A stretch of DNA of 64,000 nt from Clusia tigrina. Lineage: Eukaryota > Arthropoda > Insecta > Diptera > Clusiidae. The position numbers and the translations under genes are program-made. Position 1 is the first letter of the stretch; every line of letters starts with the position of its first letter. Below, piece by piece: positions 11,766-23,688 of this stretch. The notes beneath the pieces were generated by a model. That model saw nothing but the letters and a program-made list of their open reading frames with translations. It was not told where the DNA came from and searched no databases. The stretch lies in the NCBI GenBank assembly GCA_920105625.2, contig OV050031.1, positions 131,704,514 through 131,768,513 on the forward strand, given 5' to 3'.

Positions 11766-13378
11766 GTGTCTGTTAGTATTTCATCATATAATGTTAGATT
11801 TGTTAAGTGAAAAATTTCACCACCATGTGTATCAAAATGTTCTTTAATTATTGTTTCTTTGTTCTTTGGGGTTAATATCTTACTATAATATTTTACTTTA
11901 TAAAATATTTTATCTCCTACATAAAATTGCTTATTTAACCTTTTTTTATTGTGAAATTCTAAATCCTTATTTTCTTTTGCTATTAATTTGTTTACTATAT
12001 CTGGGTTTATTTCATTATGAAAGATTCTAATTGGCTTTTCATTATTTTCGTTGGTAGAAATTTTAATTCTTTTGGATTATTTAGTTTATATTCCTCTTTA
12101 AAGCACCTATCTATTTCTGCTAAGGTACTATGAAATTTTTCAATTTGACCATTACTACAAGAGTGATGTGGTGCTATTTTATCGTGTCGTATTTTATAAA
12201 GACTCTTTAATAATATGTTTTTATCAAGATCTGTTAATCCACATTCATTATCACTTATTATTATTTCGTTACAAGTTTAGAATTTCTGTAATTGCAATTA
12301 TTAATTCACTACGATTCCTTAATGTTATGGGTTTTACTATAGCAAATTTGCAAAATTTGTCTATTCATGTCAAAAATAACTGATTTTCTGTTTTACAAAT
12401 ATCTACATGTAATACTTCTGTTGTAACGACCCAAATTTCCGCCGGGGCAAGCTCGCCGGATAACCAGGTATCGTATACAGAAATATATCCAGAAGCCTCA
12501 AGGATCCTTGAAGTTCTTCGTGGGTCCTTGAAAGTCCTTAGGACTTATTGTAAGTCCTTGAATTATCCTTGGATATTATTTAGTCTTTCGACTTGATAAT
12601 TTCTTTGCGTTACCTTCGATTCTATTTCCTGTGTAACGAACTTTACTACGTCCTGCAACGAACTTTTCAGAGCTGAGGTAGAACTCAGCGGCTTTCAGGG
12701 GTCGTATACAGAAATTAGTAATAAAAAATCCTGCGAGTTAAATTTGCTCGGTGTATTTATTTAGAATACCGATTGTGGAGTGTTTTCTATATTTCAGCTC
12801 TCTATTCTTGCAATGACCCCCCTCACTATTGCGCGTTTAATCGACTTTATAGCTTTTTGTCGCCTACTTCCTTCTTTTTCAAATTTGGGGCAAGTAAAAG
12901 GTTTGTGTGAGTGAAATTTGTCAGTGGACAAATTTCATCATCACACTGTTAATATTTTTGGTATATATGTTTCTGATATATTCTGTTTTTGGGGATGCCT
13001 TTAATATTCATTGTATTTGAACACACTGCAATTACCAATTAAACTTTTTAATTGTTGTCTTATATTTGGGAAGTAATAATTTTCCAAAATTTGATTCTAA
13101 TTTTCGGTAGCATTTCTTTGTGCTCTTTAATGCGCATTTATTAATTCAGAATCTTTATCATTCTCATATCTTAAATCTATAACTAATTTATCTGTGAAAT
13201 TTTTTTTACATGATCAAAACTTTTTGTTAAAATATTTGTCATAAATGGTTTATATTCAGCATCTACTTTAATTACTTTAGTGAGTTTAGGATTTAATATT
13301 TTTTTAATTTTATATTTAGATATAAATAATTTTTAATTCTGTAGTGCCCATACTATGGCTAATATCTCTTGGGTTGGT
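11766..13378 (-). pseudogene. pol: Errantivirus RNase H end and integrase (Ev-B), split by solo LTR
   Basis: At the right end EILAIVWALQN (about 13378-13345) matches the RNase H motif of Ty3/gypsy pol. A zinc-finger-like region with NCSVCKYN follows near 13040. After removing the solo LTR and one CTGT copy, the frame runs smoothly into EVLHVDIC, the first catalytic aspartate. The second aspartate is near NECGLTD and the glutamate is in SNGQIEKFHSTLAEID (about 12165-12115). There are several stops. The integrase C-terminus with a VGDKIFYKVKYY block precedes env. Confidence 0.75.
12422..12945 (+). repeat. Solo LTR (524 bp) with 4-bp target duplication
   Basis: It starts TGTAACGACC and ends CATCATCACA (TG...CA), and is flanked by CTGT at 12418-12421 and 12946-12949. 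Removing it with one CTGT restores the integrase reading frame, which shows a true insertion. It contains an AATAAA (about 12720) in plus orientation and repeated TCCTTGAA-type words. The family is not recognised; 4-bp duplications are usual for Ty3/gypsy elements. Confidence 0.85.
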
Positions 13379-13940
13379 TGCCCGGAAGACACTATATCCA
13401 AGCCAAGACTACTAACCGCCGACCAAAGTTTTCTACCTTTGGGTGTAATGAGGCGGGAACCCCAGGGAACATGCTTGGCGTTGACGGCCCCTGCAACTAT
13501 AAACTTCCTTCATATATTGCAAAAAGTCTCTATACTTTTGACCGGTTATATTGAATCTAAGCGGGCAGTAAATCGCTTGATTGTTAGGTTGTTTATATAC
13601 TCTTCAATGCATATGATTGTAGCGTGTAAGTTGTGTTTACAGAAACTACTTAGAACACGGCATTTTATTCTGGATTTTATTATAATAGCGGTATCTCTAC
13701 GAGCTTTACCTTGAGGATGATTTGTGATATACGAGTATATATTGTAATGTGGAATTCTAATACAATTTTTTTGTTTGAAATGGCCCTCTGAAACAAGTAT
13801 AATATCTATTTGATGACTATATGTAAACGAATTCTTTTAATTCCAATTTCTTTTGCATTCCAATGAAATATCTTGATCGAGCGCATGTCTTATATAAGAG
13901 GGTTTGTAGCAGCAAATATTGATTTCTAATAATTTCTTGC
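13379..13940 (-). pseudogene. Jockey ORF2 fragment: start of endonuclease domain
   Basis: Broken minus-strand frames show YCPLRFNITGQKYRDF near 13565-13520 and a DIVSSGQPT block at about 13400-13380, matching the endonuclease of jockey ORF2 (compare SGQPTYWP-like blocks in J2 and J3). Multiple stops and frameshifts. No reverse transcriptase domain remains. Confidence 0.55.
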
Positions 13941-15000
13941 ATCATGTTCGGCATCGCGACCATGAATTGGTTCATAGTTTTGATAAATGATTATAGAGAG
14001 TCCTCTACTGAATTTAAATTAGTGGCTTTTTGACAATGGTTTCATAAGATGCGGGTTGAGTTGGTAGATGTCTCCCAGAGAGAGTTATTGTGGAGATTGG
14101 CGGTTGTACAGGACACGATGAAGTGTGGGACTTCACATCATTCATATTTTGACCTATATTGTCGAGATGCCACATACACTCCGTAGGGTGCATTATGATT
14201 TTATTTGCCCAAATTGTTGGAAATTTGCGCACTGAACTGGGCCTTTTCTTTCATGGGGTTCTTCTACCGTTACTTTACGGTCCATAAGGTAACGTAAGTC
14301 ATAGATAGGGTGAGATTCTTCCTTGCCTCTGGTTCCAAATTAATCCGAAACAGTGGCTGCGGCACATTATTCTGTTTTTTAAGTGGAAGATTGATTTAAT
14401 TGTGAAGCCAACCTCAGTTAGCGCCACTCAAATTTCGTCTCCGGGTATATTAGAATCAATCCCTTTAATAACTACTTTTTAGCTGGTAAGTGCAGTAATT
14501 TTGTTTATTCTTGTCGAAAAAGGTAACAGCTTTACGGTAGTTAATTTCATAGTAGATTTGTGTTTTTGTTTCATGAATTTAGCCCTTGGTAAGAAGAACG
14601 ACATGGAATTTATTAGCGCCGATGATCTGGAGAATACTTTTATTAGAACATCAGAGCTACGTTCTCGAAGGTAAATAGGTGGTTGCTTTTAAGCTCGGAT
14701 TGGGGCCACCCGGTCCTCTTCGTTGCTTAGTAACGCAAAACGATTATTGGTTGTTAAATTTTCAGTGGTTGATTTTGAAAATTTCGGGATCTATTTTGGT
14801 TTGCCAGACTTTGGACTTCGTTTTCCGTATAATAATAACCTCTATGTACCGGTCCAACTCAATTTGAATTTTAGAATTTTTCTCATTTCCTACTGGTTGT
14901 TGTGTTTTCGCTGATGGAATCGGATGGGGTACTGCGTTTTGGGAGAGCGTTGAGAACACGCTTTGGTTTTTTCCATTTGTGTATGGTCTTGAGAGGAGGG
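13940..15000 (-). pseudogene. Jockey ORF1 (nucleic-acid-binding, gag-like), degraded
   Basis: Minus-strand pieces include TIHETKIQIYYEINYRK-like sequence (near 14560), YQLKSS (about 14480), a LNLEP/LTLSMTY-like region (14350-14300) and a worn CCHC knuckle near 14250-14200. The C-terminal helix ends MMQEIIRNQ near 13930. The same order is seen in J3 ORF1 (37721-36703). ORF1 of jockey elements coats the RNA. This copy has many stops. Confidence 0.6.
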
Positions 15001-15059
15001 AGTGGTTTCACCAATTTGCGCGTGACTTACTGTAACTGTCGAAGAGTCTAACAAAAAAA

Positions 15060-15711
15060 CATACAAGAACCTTTCGGTTAGAATTCCACTTTATTTCTGA
15101 TTTTGTTATAACAATTAACTTAACTCGAAACTTAATAAATTACATTTTGTGCTTATTAAATAAATTGACATGATTTCTTAATATTGCTTATTATTTATGT
15201 CTGGTGCATTGGTCCTGCTTAGGCAGCCGAGGCTCGTGTCGTTGACCGAATTGCGGTTTGGCTAAGGTAGCGTTTTATTTGTGTAATTGTTGTTGGTGGG
15301 CTTGGTTCAATGTTCGTACCGTTGCTCGAGTTGCATTTTGGCTGTGGTGGCGATTTACTTCTGTAGTTGTTGTTGTTGGGTTTAGTTCAATGCTCTTGCT
15401 TAGTCCAATACTCTTGTCATTGCTCGAGTTATATTTCGGCTGAGGTGGCGATCTATCCATGCCACAGAATGGTTGTTGTAATTATCGTTGTAATTTCTGC
15501 AGTTCCTGTTGCTGGGCGGACTCACATATTGAGTATGTAACTCGTGCGCTGATTGTGGGGGAGATCGAGTGAGAAAGATCCGTTTAGTGTGACTGATGAC
15601 GTCTACTGATAATGCTGCTGTGAATGGCTGGTTGACTGCTTCCGTGCACTGATTTTAATCTCTTTCTGACTGAGTTAATTTAAATGCATCTGCCTATACT
15701 GAGGGTAATTT
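15060..15711 (-). repeat. LTR-like region of errantivirus Ev-C with ~85-100 bp tandem array
   Basis: It follows the env stop on the minus strand (15712) and carries an AATAAA-type signal near 15090. Its end (TTGTATGTTTTTTTGTTAGAC) resembles the LTR end before the primer site at 19595. Within it, 15245-15490 has about 2.5 units containing TTGCTCGAGTT, GGCGAT and TTGTTGTTG words. Exact LTR borders are not clear. Confidence 0.45.
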
Positions 15712-16610
15712 TTAGTTTAAACTTTTCTGTTTGGAAATAAGCGTCATAGTTGCGATTATTATAATAGCTACGAAAATCTTTATATTTATCATTTGTTTTT
15801 TTTTTAAATAACTTCATTTATTTTATCTAAACTATTAATTTTTTCTAGCAATATATCATCAAAGATATGTTCTTTATTTATATTTTTATTGTTCGTTATA
15901 TTATGTAAGCCTACAAAACTTTGTTTGAATATTTTATTCTTATTTTTATTTATGTCATATTCGATTTGTGTGCTACAGTTGCTAAAGTTAATTAAGTAGT
16001 GACCATTTAACTCATGTCTCTAATATTACAAGTCTCATTAATTTATTTGTTTTTTTGCTAAAATTACACCATTTGCTAATCCGATTAATTCGGACGCATT
16101 ATTGAAAATGCCTATACAAATTTTCTTAATAATACAACCATTATACGACCTCAGATAGCTAAAATTATACCATTTGCTAATCCGATGAATTCGGACGCAT
16201 TATTAAAAATGCCTATAAAATTTTTCTTAATAATACAACCTTTTTAGGATCTCAGATCTCTCCAATTTCTATTATTATTGAATTCATACATTGAGTTGTT
16301 ATACCCAATAATTTCCTCTTTATTAAAGTTTAGTTTTCTATTATGTGAATCGCTTATAGAGCTTAATATTTATTTTGATAATGTTAAAATGTCCCTAGGA
16401 AGTTGTATATTAAATAATATATTTTATTTTTCATAAATACAGTTATAAGTTTTAAATTCTGTAATTTATGGAAATCTACTTCGAATTCTTGTATTTTATC
16501 GCTTGTTAAGATATTACTGTGAGTTCTGCCTACTCTAGCGGATGCTATATTGTTTTGTACTTGATCAATATTGTCTTGTAAATAATATTTTTAGTTTTAA
16601 CATGAAATCT
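15712..16610 (-). pseudogene. env: Errantivirus env (Ev-C), C-terminal half with anchor
   Basis: Minus-strand frames read NIDQVQNNIASARVG (about 16575-16530), then a LQNLKL block, a duplicated GIFNNASELIGLANG-like block, and a terminal hydrophobic segment IFVAIIIIATMTLI just before the stop at 15712. This layout (helical region, then anchor near the C-terminus) is the env transmembrane subunit. It overlaps in homology with the Ev-B env, so it is a second family or copy. It is broken by stops and by the tandem duplication at 16057-16258. Confidence 0.65.
16057..16258. repeat. 101-bp direct duplication inside env
   Basis: GCTAAAATTACACCATTTGC... at 16057 recurs as GCTAAAATTATACCATTTGC... at 16158, with about 90% identity along each unit. 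It duplicates one block of the Ev-C env and adds a frameshift (101 is not a multiple of three). Confidence 0.9.
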
Positions 16611-16764
16611 ATATATAAAGATTGATTGTTTATTTCATCGTTCTATACATGATATAAACACTTTACCTTTAAAAAAGGATAAATAGAGTATACTAATTTT
16701 AAGCTTTTGAGAGGGGTTGCAATTTCAAGAATGAGGCGTGGTAGGTATGGGCATATATATACAG

Positions 16765-18228
16765 ATATGATCAGATTCACTTTCAAAGCAATTTTGTTTT
16801 TGTCTGTCTGTCTGTCCGTCTGTGGCACTTTTTTTCTACACCGTTGGACGAAGATATAGAACCAGATTGCTATATGGGTCGATTTGGACAAAGACCACGC
16901 CTACCTCCCATATAAAGAAGTTTTTTCACCTTTATTAAAATGACTATAACTTCGGTCCGATTGATGGAATCGTTACGCAATTTGACAGTTATGGATATGT
17001 GGGTCCTACGAAACACTATGCAAAAAGTGGGCGATATATATTAACTTCCACACCCACTATTAACAAATATTAATAACTTAAGATCTGTTAGAGATTTACG
17101 GACGAAATTTTACGGGAAGGAACATGTGGACATTATAAAGCTACCTGAAACAAGGGGCTGATCAGACACAAGACACGCCCACTTTTGATATAAGGAACTT
17201 TCGGGTCCAAAATTTAAATTAGCCTACCTATGCTTGTATTGGTGCCAGCGGAATAAAAGTTTGCAGAAATATATGTGGGATCGATAATAGTGTGTGTGCA
17301 GAATATAGAGATCATAATACCTCTGCCATGCCCACAATTAGCTAAAAATCATTACTGTGTTCCCATTAAATATCTATCAACGAAATTTAACAGGAATGTT
17401 GCGGGAACCAACGTTAAACACCACACAAACAATGGGTTTGTTATTTTTACAGCCAGGCCCACTATTGACATATTATTATAACTTACGACCTATAATATAT
17501 TTTTGTTCGAGTGCGTATTAGTACGTATATAGACCCTACAAAGCCACTTAAAAGATTCCGGGTCGATCAGATAATGGATACGCCTCCCTCCCATATAATG
17601 AACTTTGTGGACCCCACTTAAAAGCAGTTACCCTGTCTATGCTTCTAGTAAAGATATATGAATACAAATTAGTGGATGTATACATTGGGTATAAACTAGC
17701 ATGCATTCCAAATATGGGCAGCATATTCCTACTGCCACGCCCGCAATTAATAAAAATCTTTACTAGGTTCCTATAGAGGCGACATGAACGAAATTTCACA
17801 GGAAGGTTGCGGGTACTAACATTACACACCACACAAAAAATGAGCGTGTTATTTTTACAGCCACGCCCACTATTGACATATTATTATAACTTACGACCTA
17901 TACAACATTTTAGGACACAATTTTTATATTAATAGTTATATTGACAATAAAAAGCCATACGCACGAAATGGGGTCGATATAATCAATTCAAGGTACCCTA
18001 CCGAAGATTACAGTAGATACATATGCTCCAAATGATGATTTATGAAGAAAACATGCCCATTGTTGAACTCGCACGTACAAGGAAAGGTAAATGGTGTTTC
18101 GAAGTCGGTCCAACCCGACTTCAGACTTCTGTACTCATTTTATATGCGTTGTTGAACTCGCATGTACAGGAAAAGGTAAAGGGTATTTCGAAGTCGGTCT
18201 AACCCGACTTCATACTTCTGTACTCGTG
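16765..18228 (+). repeat. GGGCGTGG-type dispersed repeat, copy A (~1.46 kb)
   Basis: It starts near ATCAGATTCACTTTC and a TGTCTGTCTGTCCGTCTG run, then has repeated blocks with CCACGCCCAC, TTAACGAAATTT and ATAACTTACGACCTATA. It ends with GAAGTCGG-TCTAAC-CCGACTTC (a hairpin) and ACTTCTGTACTCGTG. The terminal ~85 bp are present twice in tandem (about 18065-18149 and 18150-18228). An inverted full-length relative lies at 37857-39254 and a short copy at 10549-10850. No coding capacity is apparent. I cannot place it in a named family. Confidence 0.85.
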
Positions 18229-18239
18229 TTTGTAGGTTG

Positions 18240-18620
18240 AAAAATATCTTAGTGATCGTTACTTTTCCATGAAATATAATGAAGAGTCTTCGTCTATCTT
18301 AAAACAGCTGGAGTTCCTCAAGGGAGTGTTTTAGGACCACTGCTATATGTCATATTTACCTCAGATATACCACTTCCAAAAGCACTGAATACCACAATTG
18401 CTACCTTTGCTGACGACACAAACCTCTTAACATCTGACAAAAATCTAAATACTGCGACTGCAAATCTGTAGATATACACAGATAATTTTAAGGAATGGTT
18501 TGATAAATGGTGCTTGACAATTAATGAAGATAGGACGGTACAAATAATTTTTACAACTAAAACAAAATTTAACCCAATACATATTAAAATAAACAATAAA
18601 GATATATTATTATTAGATCC
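18240..18620 (+). pseudogene. Jockey-clade reverse transcriptase fragment
   Basis: Plus-strand frame TAGVPQGSVLGPLLYVIFTS is followed by TIATFADDTNLL, the RT palm with the catalytic aspartates, and later CLTINEDRTVQI. One stop interrupts it (about 18468). Only ~380 bp remain, between the dispersed repeat and the errantivirus gag. It is related to but distinct from J2 and J3. Confidence 0.8.
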
Positions 18621-18654
18621 GTAAGTATCGATCGTACCGTTTTGATTATTAAAA

Positions 18655-19293
18655 TATTATTCCTTTTTGTCGACAATTTCTATCAGAAATGTAGGAGTTT
18701 CTATACTGCGTGGTACTTCGTATTAAAATTCAGATTTCTAAGGTGTTGTAGGCATCTCTTAATGTTGTCAGATTACAATTGATTATTACTGATGCAAGGC
18801 TTGTTGCAATATTAATGATAAAAGTTTGTAGAATCAGAGATTCATTTGATTTCGGATTAAGTTGGCTATGTTTACTTATATTATATTCGTACTTTTCATT
18901 TAACTTAATTAGTATTTAATGCTATGTAATATTCTTTAATATCAAAATTTTTCACCGACAATGCTTCATAATGGAGTTCATGGTGTGATTCTCTGATTCC
19001 GAATTGGCTCACCACTTTGATTTGATTTCAACCCATTTGGCCTCTGATCCTAGGGTACATATCACATTCAAAGCTTCTCCTTGTATTTTATTGATGATTG
19101 TTCGTTGGAAGACATACTGCTTCATTTGTGTGTTGTTGAAAAGAGGTAGGATCATATCCATGCCTCTGATGAATGATGTGAAGACGTATTTACCATCGCC
19201 TCTGAATCCCTTTATGTGTTGCGCTTCCTGCAGCAGTTCTGTTCCCGAAAGTGGTAGTATTGCTTCAGTTCCATGTCGCTTTCTGAAGATCAT
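18655..19293 (-). pseudogene. gag: Errantivirus gag (Ev-C), degraded
   Basis: The frame 19293-19009 contains FNNTQMKQYVFQRTIINKIQ and a GEALNVICTLGSEAKWVEIK block, the core of gypsy-group Gag. Downstream pieces include SLILQTFIINIATSLASVII and LTTLRDAYNTLE near 18830-18740. Gag forms the particle that packages element RNA. Stops and frameshifts break it. A matching primer-binding site lies 289 bp upstream at 19582-19595. Pol is missing between this gag and the env at 15712-16610. Confidence 0.7.
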
Positions 19294-19581
19294 CTATGGC
19301 GTAGTTTAAGAATTTTCGGCATAGATATTTATTGTAGGTATTATTTTTATACTATTTGCATAATATAGTGACACAATATATTATTTTCGTGCTTACTTTT
19401 GTCATTGATTATTATGTTAATTATTTTATAATTATTTTTGTTCTAGATAACAAAATTTTCTTTATAATGTTCTGGTGTAGTCTTTATCCACTTGCTTTAT
19501 GGAACTGTTTGTTAATGTTTTAAAACATATGTTTTCTCTTTATTAATGTCCTTTCTACTATCCTTAAGGAGTACAGTGGAT

Positions 19582-19595
19582 TACCGACTGCGCCA
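19582..19595 (-). other. Primer-binding site (tRNA-Ser type)
   Basis: On the minus strand TGGCGCAGTCGGTA, identical to the tRNA-Ser-complementary primer site used by the 17.6/297 group of errantiviruses. It sits between LTR-like sequence at higher coordinates and gag. Confidence 0.75.
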
Positions 19596-19931
19596 AGGAT
19601 GTGATTTCCGAGAGGGGGTTAAAAACAAAACAAACACAAATTTAGATATAATTCACTTTTTATTTATTCGTTCTGGTTGCTAATCTTATTACAAATTTCT
19701 CTTCAACTCTAAGCTTGGCCTCGGTTACTTCCAGAAGTGATTACTTTGCAAAATAGTTGTGCAATTACTTTATTAATTTTAATTGGATCAGATATTTATG
19801 TAATATTGTACTTGGCAAATGGTTACAATGCACTATTCTTTATTGTACTGTATTTCGTAATAGTTTTATATGTTATTTATTGATACGATTCATTGGGTTC
19901 GGAGAATCATATTCTCTAATTATGGAAAACT
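19596..19931 (-). repeat. 5' LTR remnant and junction of errantivirus Ev-C
   Basis: On the minus strand this lies just upstream of the primer site and includes an AATAAATAAAAA signal (about 19672-19660) and a GTTTGTTTTGTTTTTAAC end. The U3 start is not identifiable; Helitron-like coding sequence begins by about 19932. Confidence 0.4.
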
Positions 19932-20830
19932 TTAGGTTGGAGTTTGGACGTAACTCGCGTTTTGACTTAAACATGCATCAGCTAATGCATTGTCCCAGTG
20001 TGAATCATTTTCCAATATCCCCAATTCTAAGGACGCTGAACGATAGGTAGAATGCGAAGAGTCATTTATCATTTTAAGATTTTCAAACGATTTTGGATCA
20101 CGGATTTTAGTTAAAAGCAGACGAAGGTAGTAGCATTCTGGGTTATTTGGATGTATAGAGTACAAACGGCCAGTGCACGAAATTTTTCTGAATTTCCCTC
20201 AACTGGAGGTCACGTTTTCTGCGAATAAATTCGCTTATTTGTTTATTGTAGATGTAATATTTTGGGACTTCTTCATACCATTCACATGGTATTTTTGGAC
20301 TTTTAATGCGATCACGTATAATTTTTGGCCGTTTTTTAGATGGAAATCTAGATGCGTGACTGGTAGAAATCGATTATTAATTGCAAAATAAAAAATTCGC
20401 AAAGCTGCTTTGGATGCCGATATACTCGTATGTCTTCCACTTTGCTATTTTGAATCTCATCATATTTATTTTGTAATGCAAATATGACTAGATATGAGCC
20501 TTTGCTAACGTATTTGCAAATGTACTTGATGAACTTGACGCTACTAAAAAACTCTACATTAATATGAGCCATTAGTGCCTTTGAGAGTACCGGAGAAAAT
20601 GGTACTAACCATTTGTTGGTCGATATTTTTTATTCGGATTGAAACAGAAAATACGCCGTTGGTTGTTAAGCGTCGCCTATATAATACAAAGCTACCACCG
20701 TCAGTAATGGTATCATTAACAAATATTTTACGGTAGTTCTTTGCATCGACCATTCAGCATATATGGGGATGTTTTATTTAAATTTCCGCAAGGCCCACGT
20801 ATCATTCTGGATTTCACAATTTCGAAATTT
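19932..20830 (-). pseudogene. Fragment of a second, diverged Helitron replicase
   Basis: Minus-strand pieces read HINVEFFSSVKFIKYICKYV (the paired-tyrosine region, near 20570-20510), LYRRRLTTNG (about 20690) and YSIHPNNPECYYLRLLLTK with a LGILENDSHWDNALADA block (20150-19990). Compared with the three complete Helitrons here, the matches are partial (for example YCSSVKPIKYVCKYV), so it is another family or a much older copy. No Helitron ends are visible. Confidence 0.75.
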
Positions 20831-21054
20831 TCCGCATATTCATCATGAAAAACAATTTATCACCAGACTCTACCCATATATAAATTACTATTATTAATTT
20901 ATTATTACTTTTATTTGCCGTTTGTTTGTATCACTTTTGACAGTTAATATTTGGCAGTCGCGAAATACACAAGTGGCAAATTAATTTTGTTAAAACAAGA
21001 GCTGCTACTAAGAGATTATTTGCGGCGCCGTACAGATCCAGATAAGATATTGTT

Positions 21055-21730
21055 GTGTGATAATAACAATCCGGATATTTAGGAAAAAAATTATGAGTGA
21101 CGAAGCTCCTTTCCACTTAAATGGACATGTAAACAAACAACACCGCCAGTGCTGGCCAGTACAGAATCCTCAAATAATTCATAACCCATCATTACATCCC
21201 TTGAAAGTGACGGTATGATTTGCAATTTGAACTGAAAGGGCCATTGGACCATATATTTTCGAAATCTGAATGGTTCACCTGTTACAGTGAATGCCCAACA
21301 TTATCGTGATATGTTATTGAATTTTTTAGACTAGAATTTCATACCAATGGTTTGGTCCACATGTGGTTCCAATACGACAAGGGTACATGAAATACTCGTA
21401 CATGAGAAACCATGAAATTGTTACCAGACATATTTCCACTACAGTTAATTTGGAAATCTGCTGATGTGGACTGGCTTCACTGTCATCCGATTTAGCTGCT
21501 CCCTGACTTATTTTTACGGGGTTATTTTAAATGCAAGGTTCATGAAAATAAACCAGATAATACTGGACAACTTAAAAGGAACATTAGACAAGAAATTAAC
21601 ATGATAGAGGTTGAAATTTGTGAAAAAGTGATGAAAAATTTAACCAGAAGAGCTCGTATGCGTAAGATCAATAGAAGCGGGCCGACATTGTTTTTCATAC
21701 ATATTTACATATTTCCAAACATTTTATAGG
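21055..21730 (+). pseudogene. Rosa-like (DD41D) mariner transposase, heavily decayed
   Basis: Plus-strand frames show MSDEAPFHLNGHVNKQ (about 21092), LHPLKVTV, a partial AIGPYIFE block and degraded C-terminal blocks. The first catalytic aspartate region (SDE) is visible; later blocks are shattered by stops. It is oriented opposite to the better preserved relative at 21814-22735. No terminal repeats were found. Confidence 0.6.
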
Positions 21731-21752
21731 CAAAAAACTTCGGGTGGACACC

Positions 21753-21760
<8 letters not shown>

Positions 21761-21813
<53 letters not shown>
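21761..21813. repeat. (TA)n tract
   Basis: About 53 bp of TA repeats directly left of the rosa-like element. Together with 22736-23304 it formed one TA array before the insertion. Confidence 0.95.
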
Positions 21814-21816
<3 letters not shown>

Positions 21817-22735
21817 GGTGGCCCAAATGAGACCTAGTGATGGTAAACACGTGTAACTCTTGTAATAACGGGTTTTTTTAAATGATTTATTTTAATATGT
21901 TAAATACATTTTATGGAAATTTAACGTGACTATGTGTGAAATATGACATCAGACAAATGACCACCATTTTGCTCGATACAAGCATTGGCTCTTTTTAGCG
22001 CATTTTCCATTACACGGCGTAATGTTTCTGGTTGCAGGCGCCGTATTTCGTCTCGAATATTCTGCTTGAGCTGTCCAAGTGTCTGTGGTTTGTTAACATA
22101 CACTTTGTCTTTTAAATATCCCCATAAAAAAAATCGGGCGCAGTTAAATCTGGTGAACGAGGAGGCCAAGGGAAATCTGAATTTCTTGAAATTATGCGTT
22201 CACCAAAAATTTCACGCAGCATGTCAATAGTTTGCCTAGCATTATGCGCAGTGGCTCCATCTTGTTGAAACCACAAATTAGGATGTTGCTCCACCATTGG
22301 CCGCAAAAAGTTGTCGATCATTGTTCTGTAAGAAGCCCCGGAGACCGTTTCTGGCGTTTCATTCTCATTCTCAAAGAAATATGGGCCGATGATTTTTGTG
22401 GCCATAACACCGCACCAAACAGTGCATCTGATTGGGTGTGACTGATGCTGATGTATTGCCCTTGGATTTTCGGAGCCCCACAATGGCGAAGTAAACTTGT
22501 AATCATGGAAGATGTGGGCGCTGATCTTACGTTAAAAAAATGGCGATAATTTCGCAGCGTCAGAACAATTGAATAATAAAATTCGATAATTTTAATGCGT
22601 TGTTGTGGACTGTACGTATTCATTTTAAATTTCCAAGAGTTCAGTCATAATCTGCAAAAAGAAAAAGTAAATTATGTTAAAAAATAAAAAAGTTATTTGT
22701 GTTTCACATCAGCTCGTCTTATTTGGGCCACCCTG
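21814..22735 (-). mobile_element. Rosa-like DD41D mariner, copy 1, internally deleted (922 bp)
   Basis: The ends are CAGGGTGGCCCAAATGAGAC (21814) and the inverse of CAGGGTGGCCCAAATAAGAC (ending 22735), and the element is flanked by TA. It sits inside a (TA)n array, as expected for a TA-targeting IS630-Tc1-mariner element. It encodes a shortened transposase on the minus strand. Confidence 0.9.
21940..22623 (-). pseudogene. Rosa-like transposase, middle deleted
   Basis: It starts MNTYSPQQRIKIIEFYYS (22623) with the first helix-turn-helix region, then jumps near 22480 into the catalytic half. There QQDGATAHNARQTI holds the second aspartate and RSPDLTAPDFF the third. By analogy with Mos1 the spacing is 41 residues, which is the rosa (DD41D) pattern. 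The C-terminus GGHLSDVIFHT ends near 21933. The linker and the first aspartate block are missing, so it is catalytically dead. A frameshift follows APDFF. Copy 2 (44150-44822) keeps the part lost here. Confidence 0.8.

Positions 22736-23688
<953 letters not shown>

Larger units (their letters stand above)
11234..13378 (-). mobile_element. Errantivirus remnant Ev-B (RNase H, integrase, env), minus strand
   Basis: Read on the minus strand from about 13378 there is a short RNase H trace, an integrase zinc finger and catalytic core, then a shortened env. A solo LTR (12422-12945) is inserted in the integrase. The 5' part (gag, protease, reverse transcriptase) and both of its own LTRs are absent. 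It abuts a jockey LINE at about 13379. Confidence 0.75.
13379..15055 (-). mobile_element. Jockey-clade LINE J1, 5' part, minus strand
   Basis: The minus strand carries ORF1 with zinc knuckles, then the start of ORF2 (apurinic-type endonuclease), cut at about 13379 where errantivirus Ev-B begins. The reverse transcriptase is absent. Its ORF1 resembles that of J3 (33890-37740) but is clearly diverged. The 5' boundary near 15055 is inferred from where LTR-like sequence starts. Confidence 0.65.

Noticed and set aside
14014..14232. Possible small host protein on the minus strand
   Set aside because: It lies within the zinc-knuckle region of the J1 ORF1 in a shifted frame.
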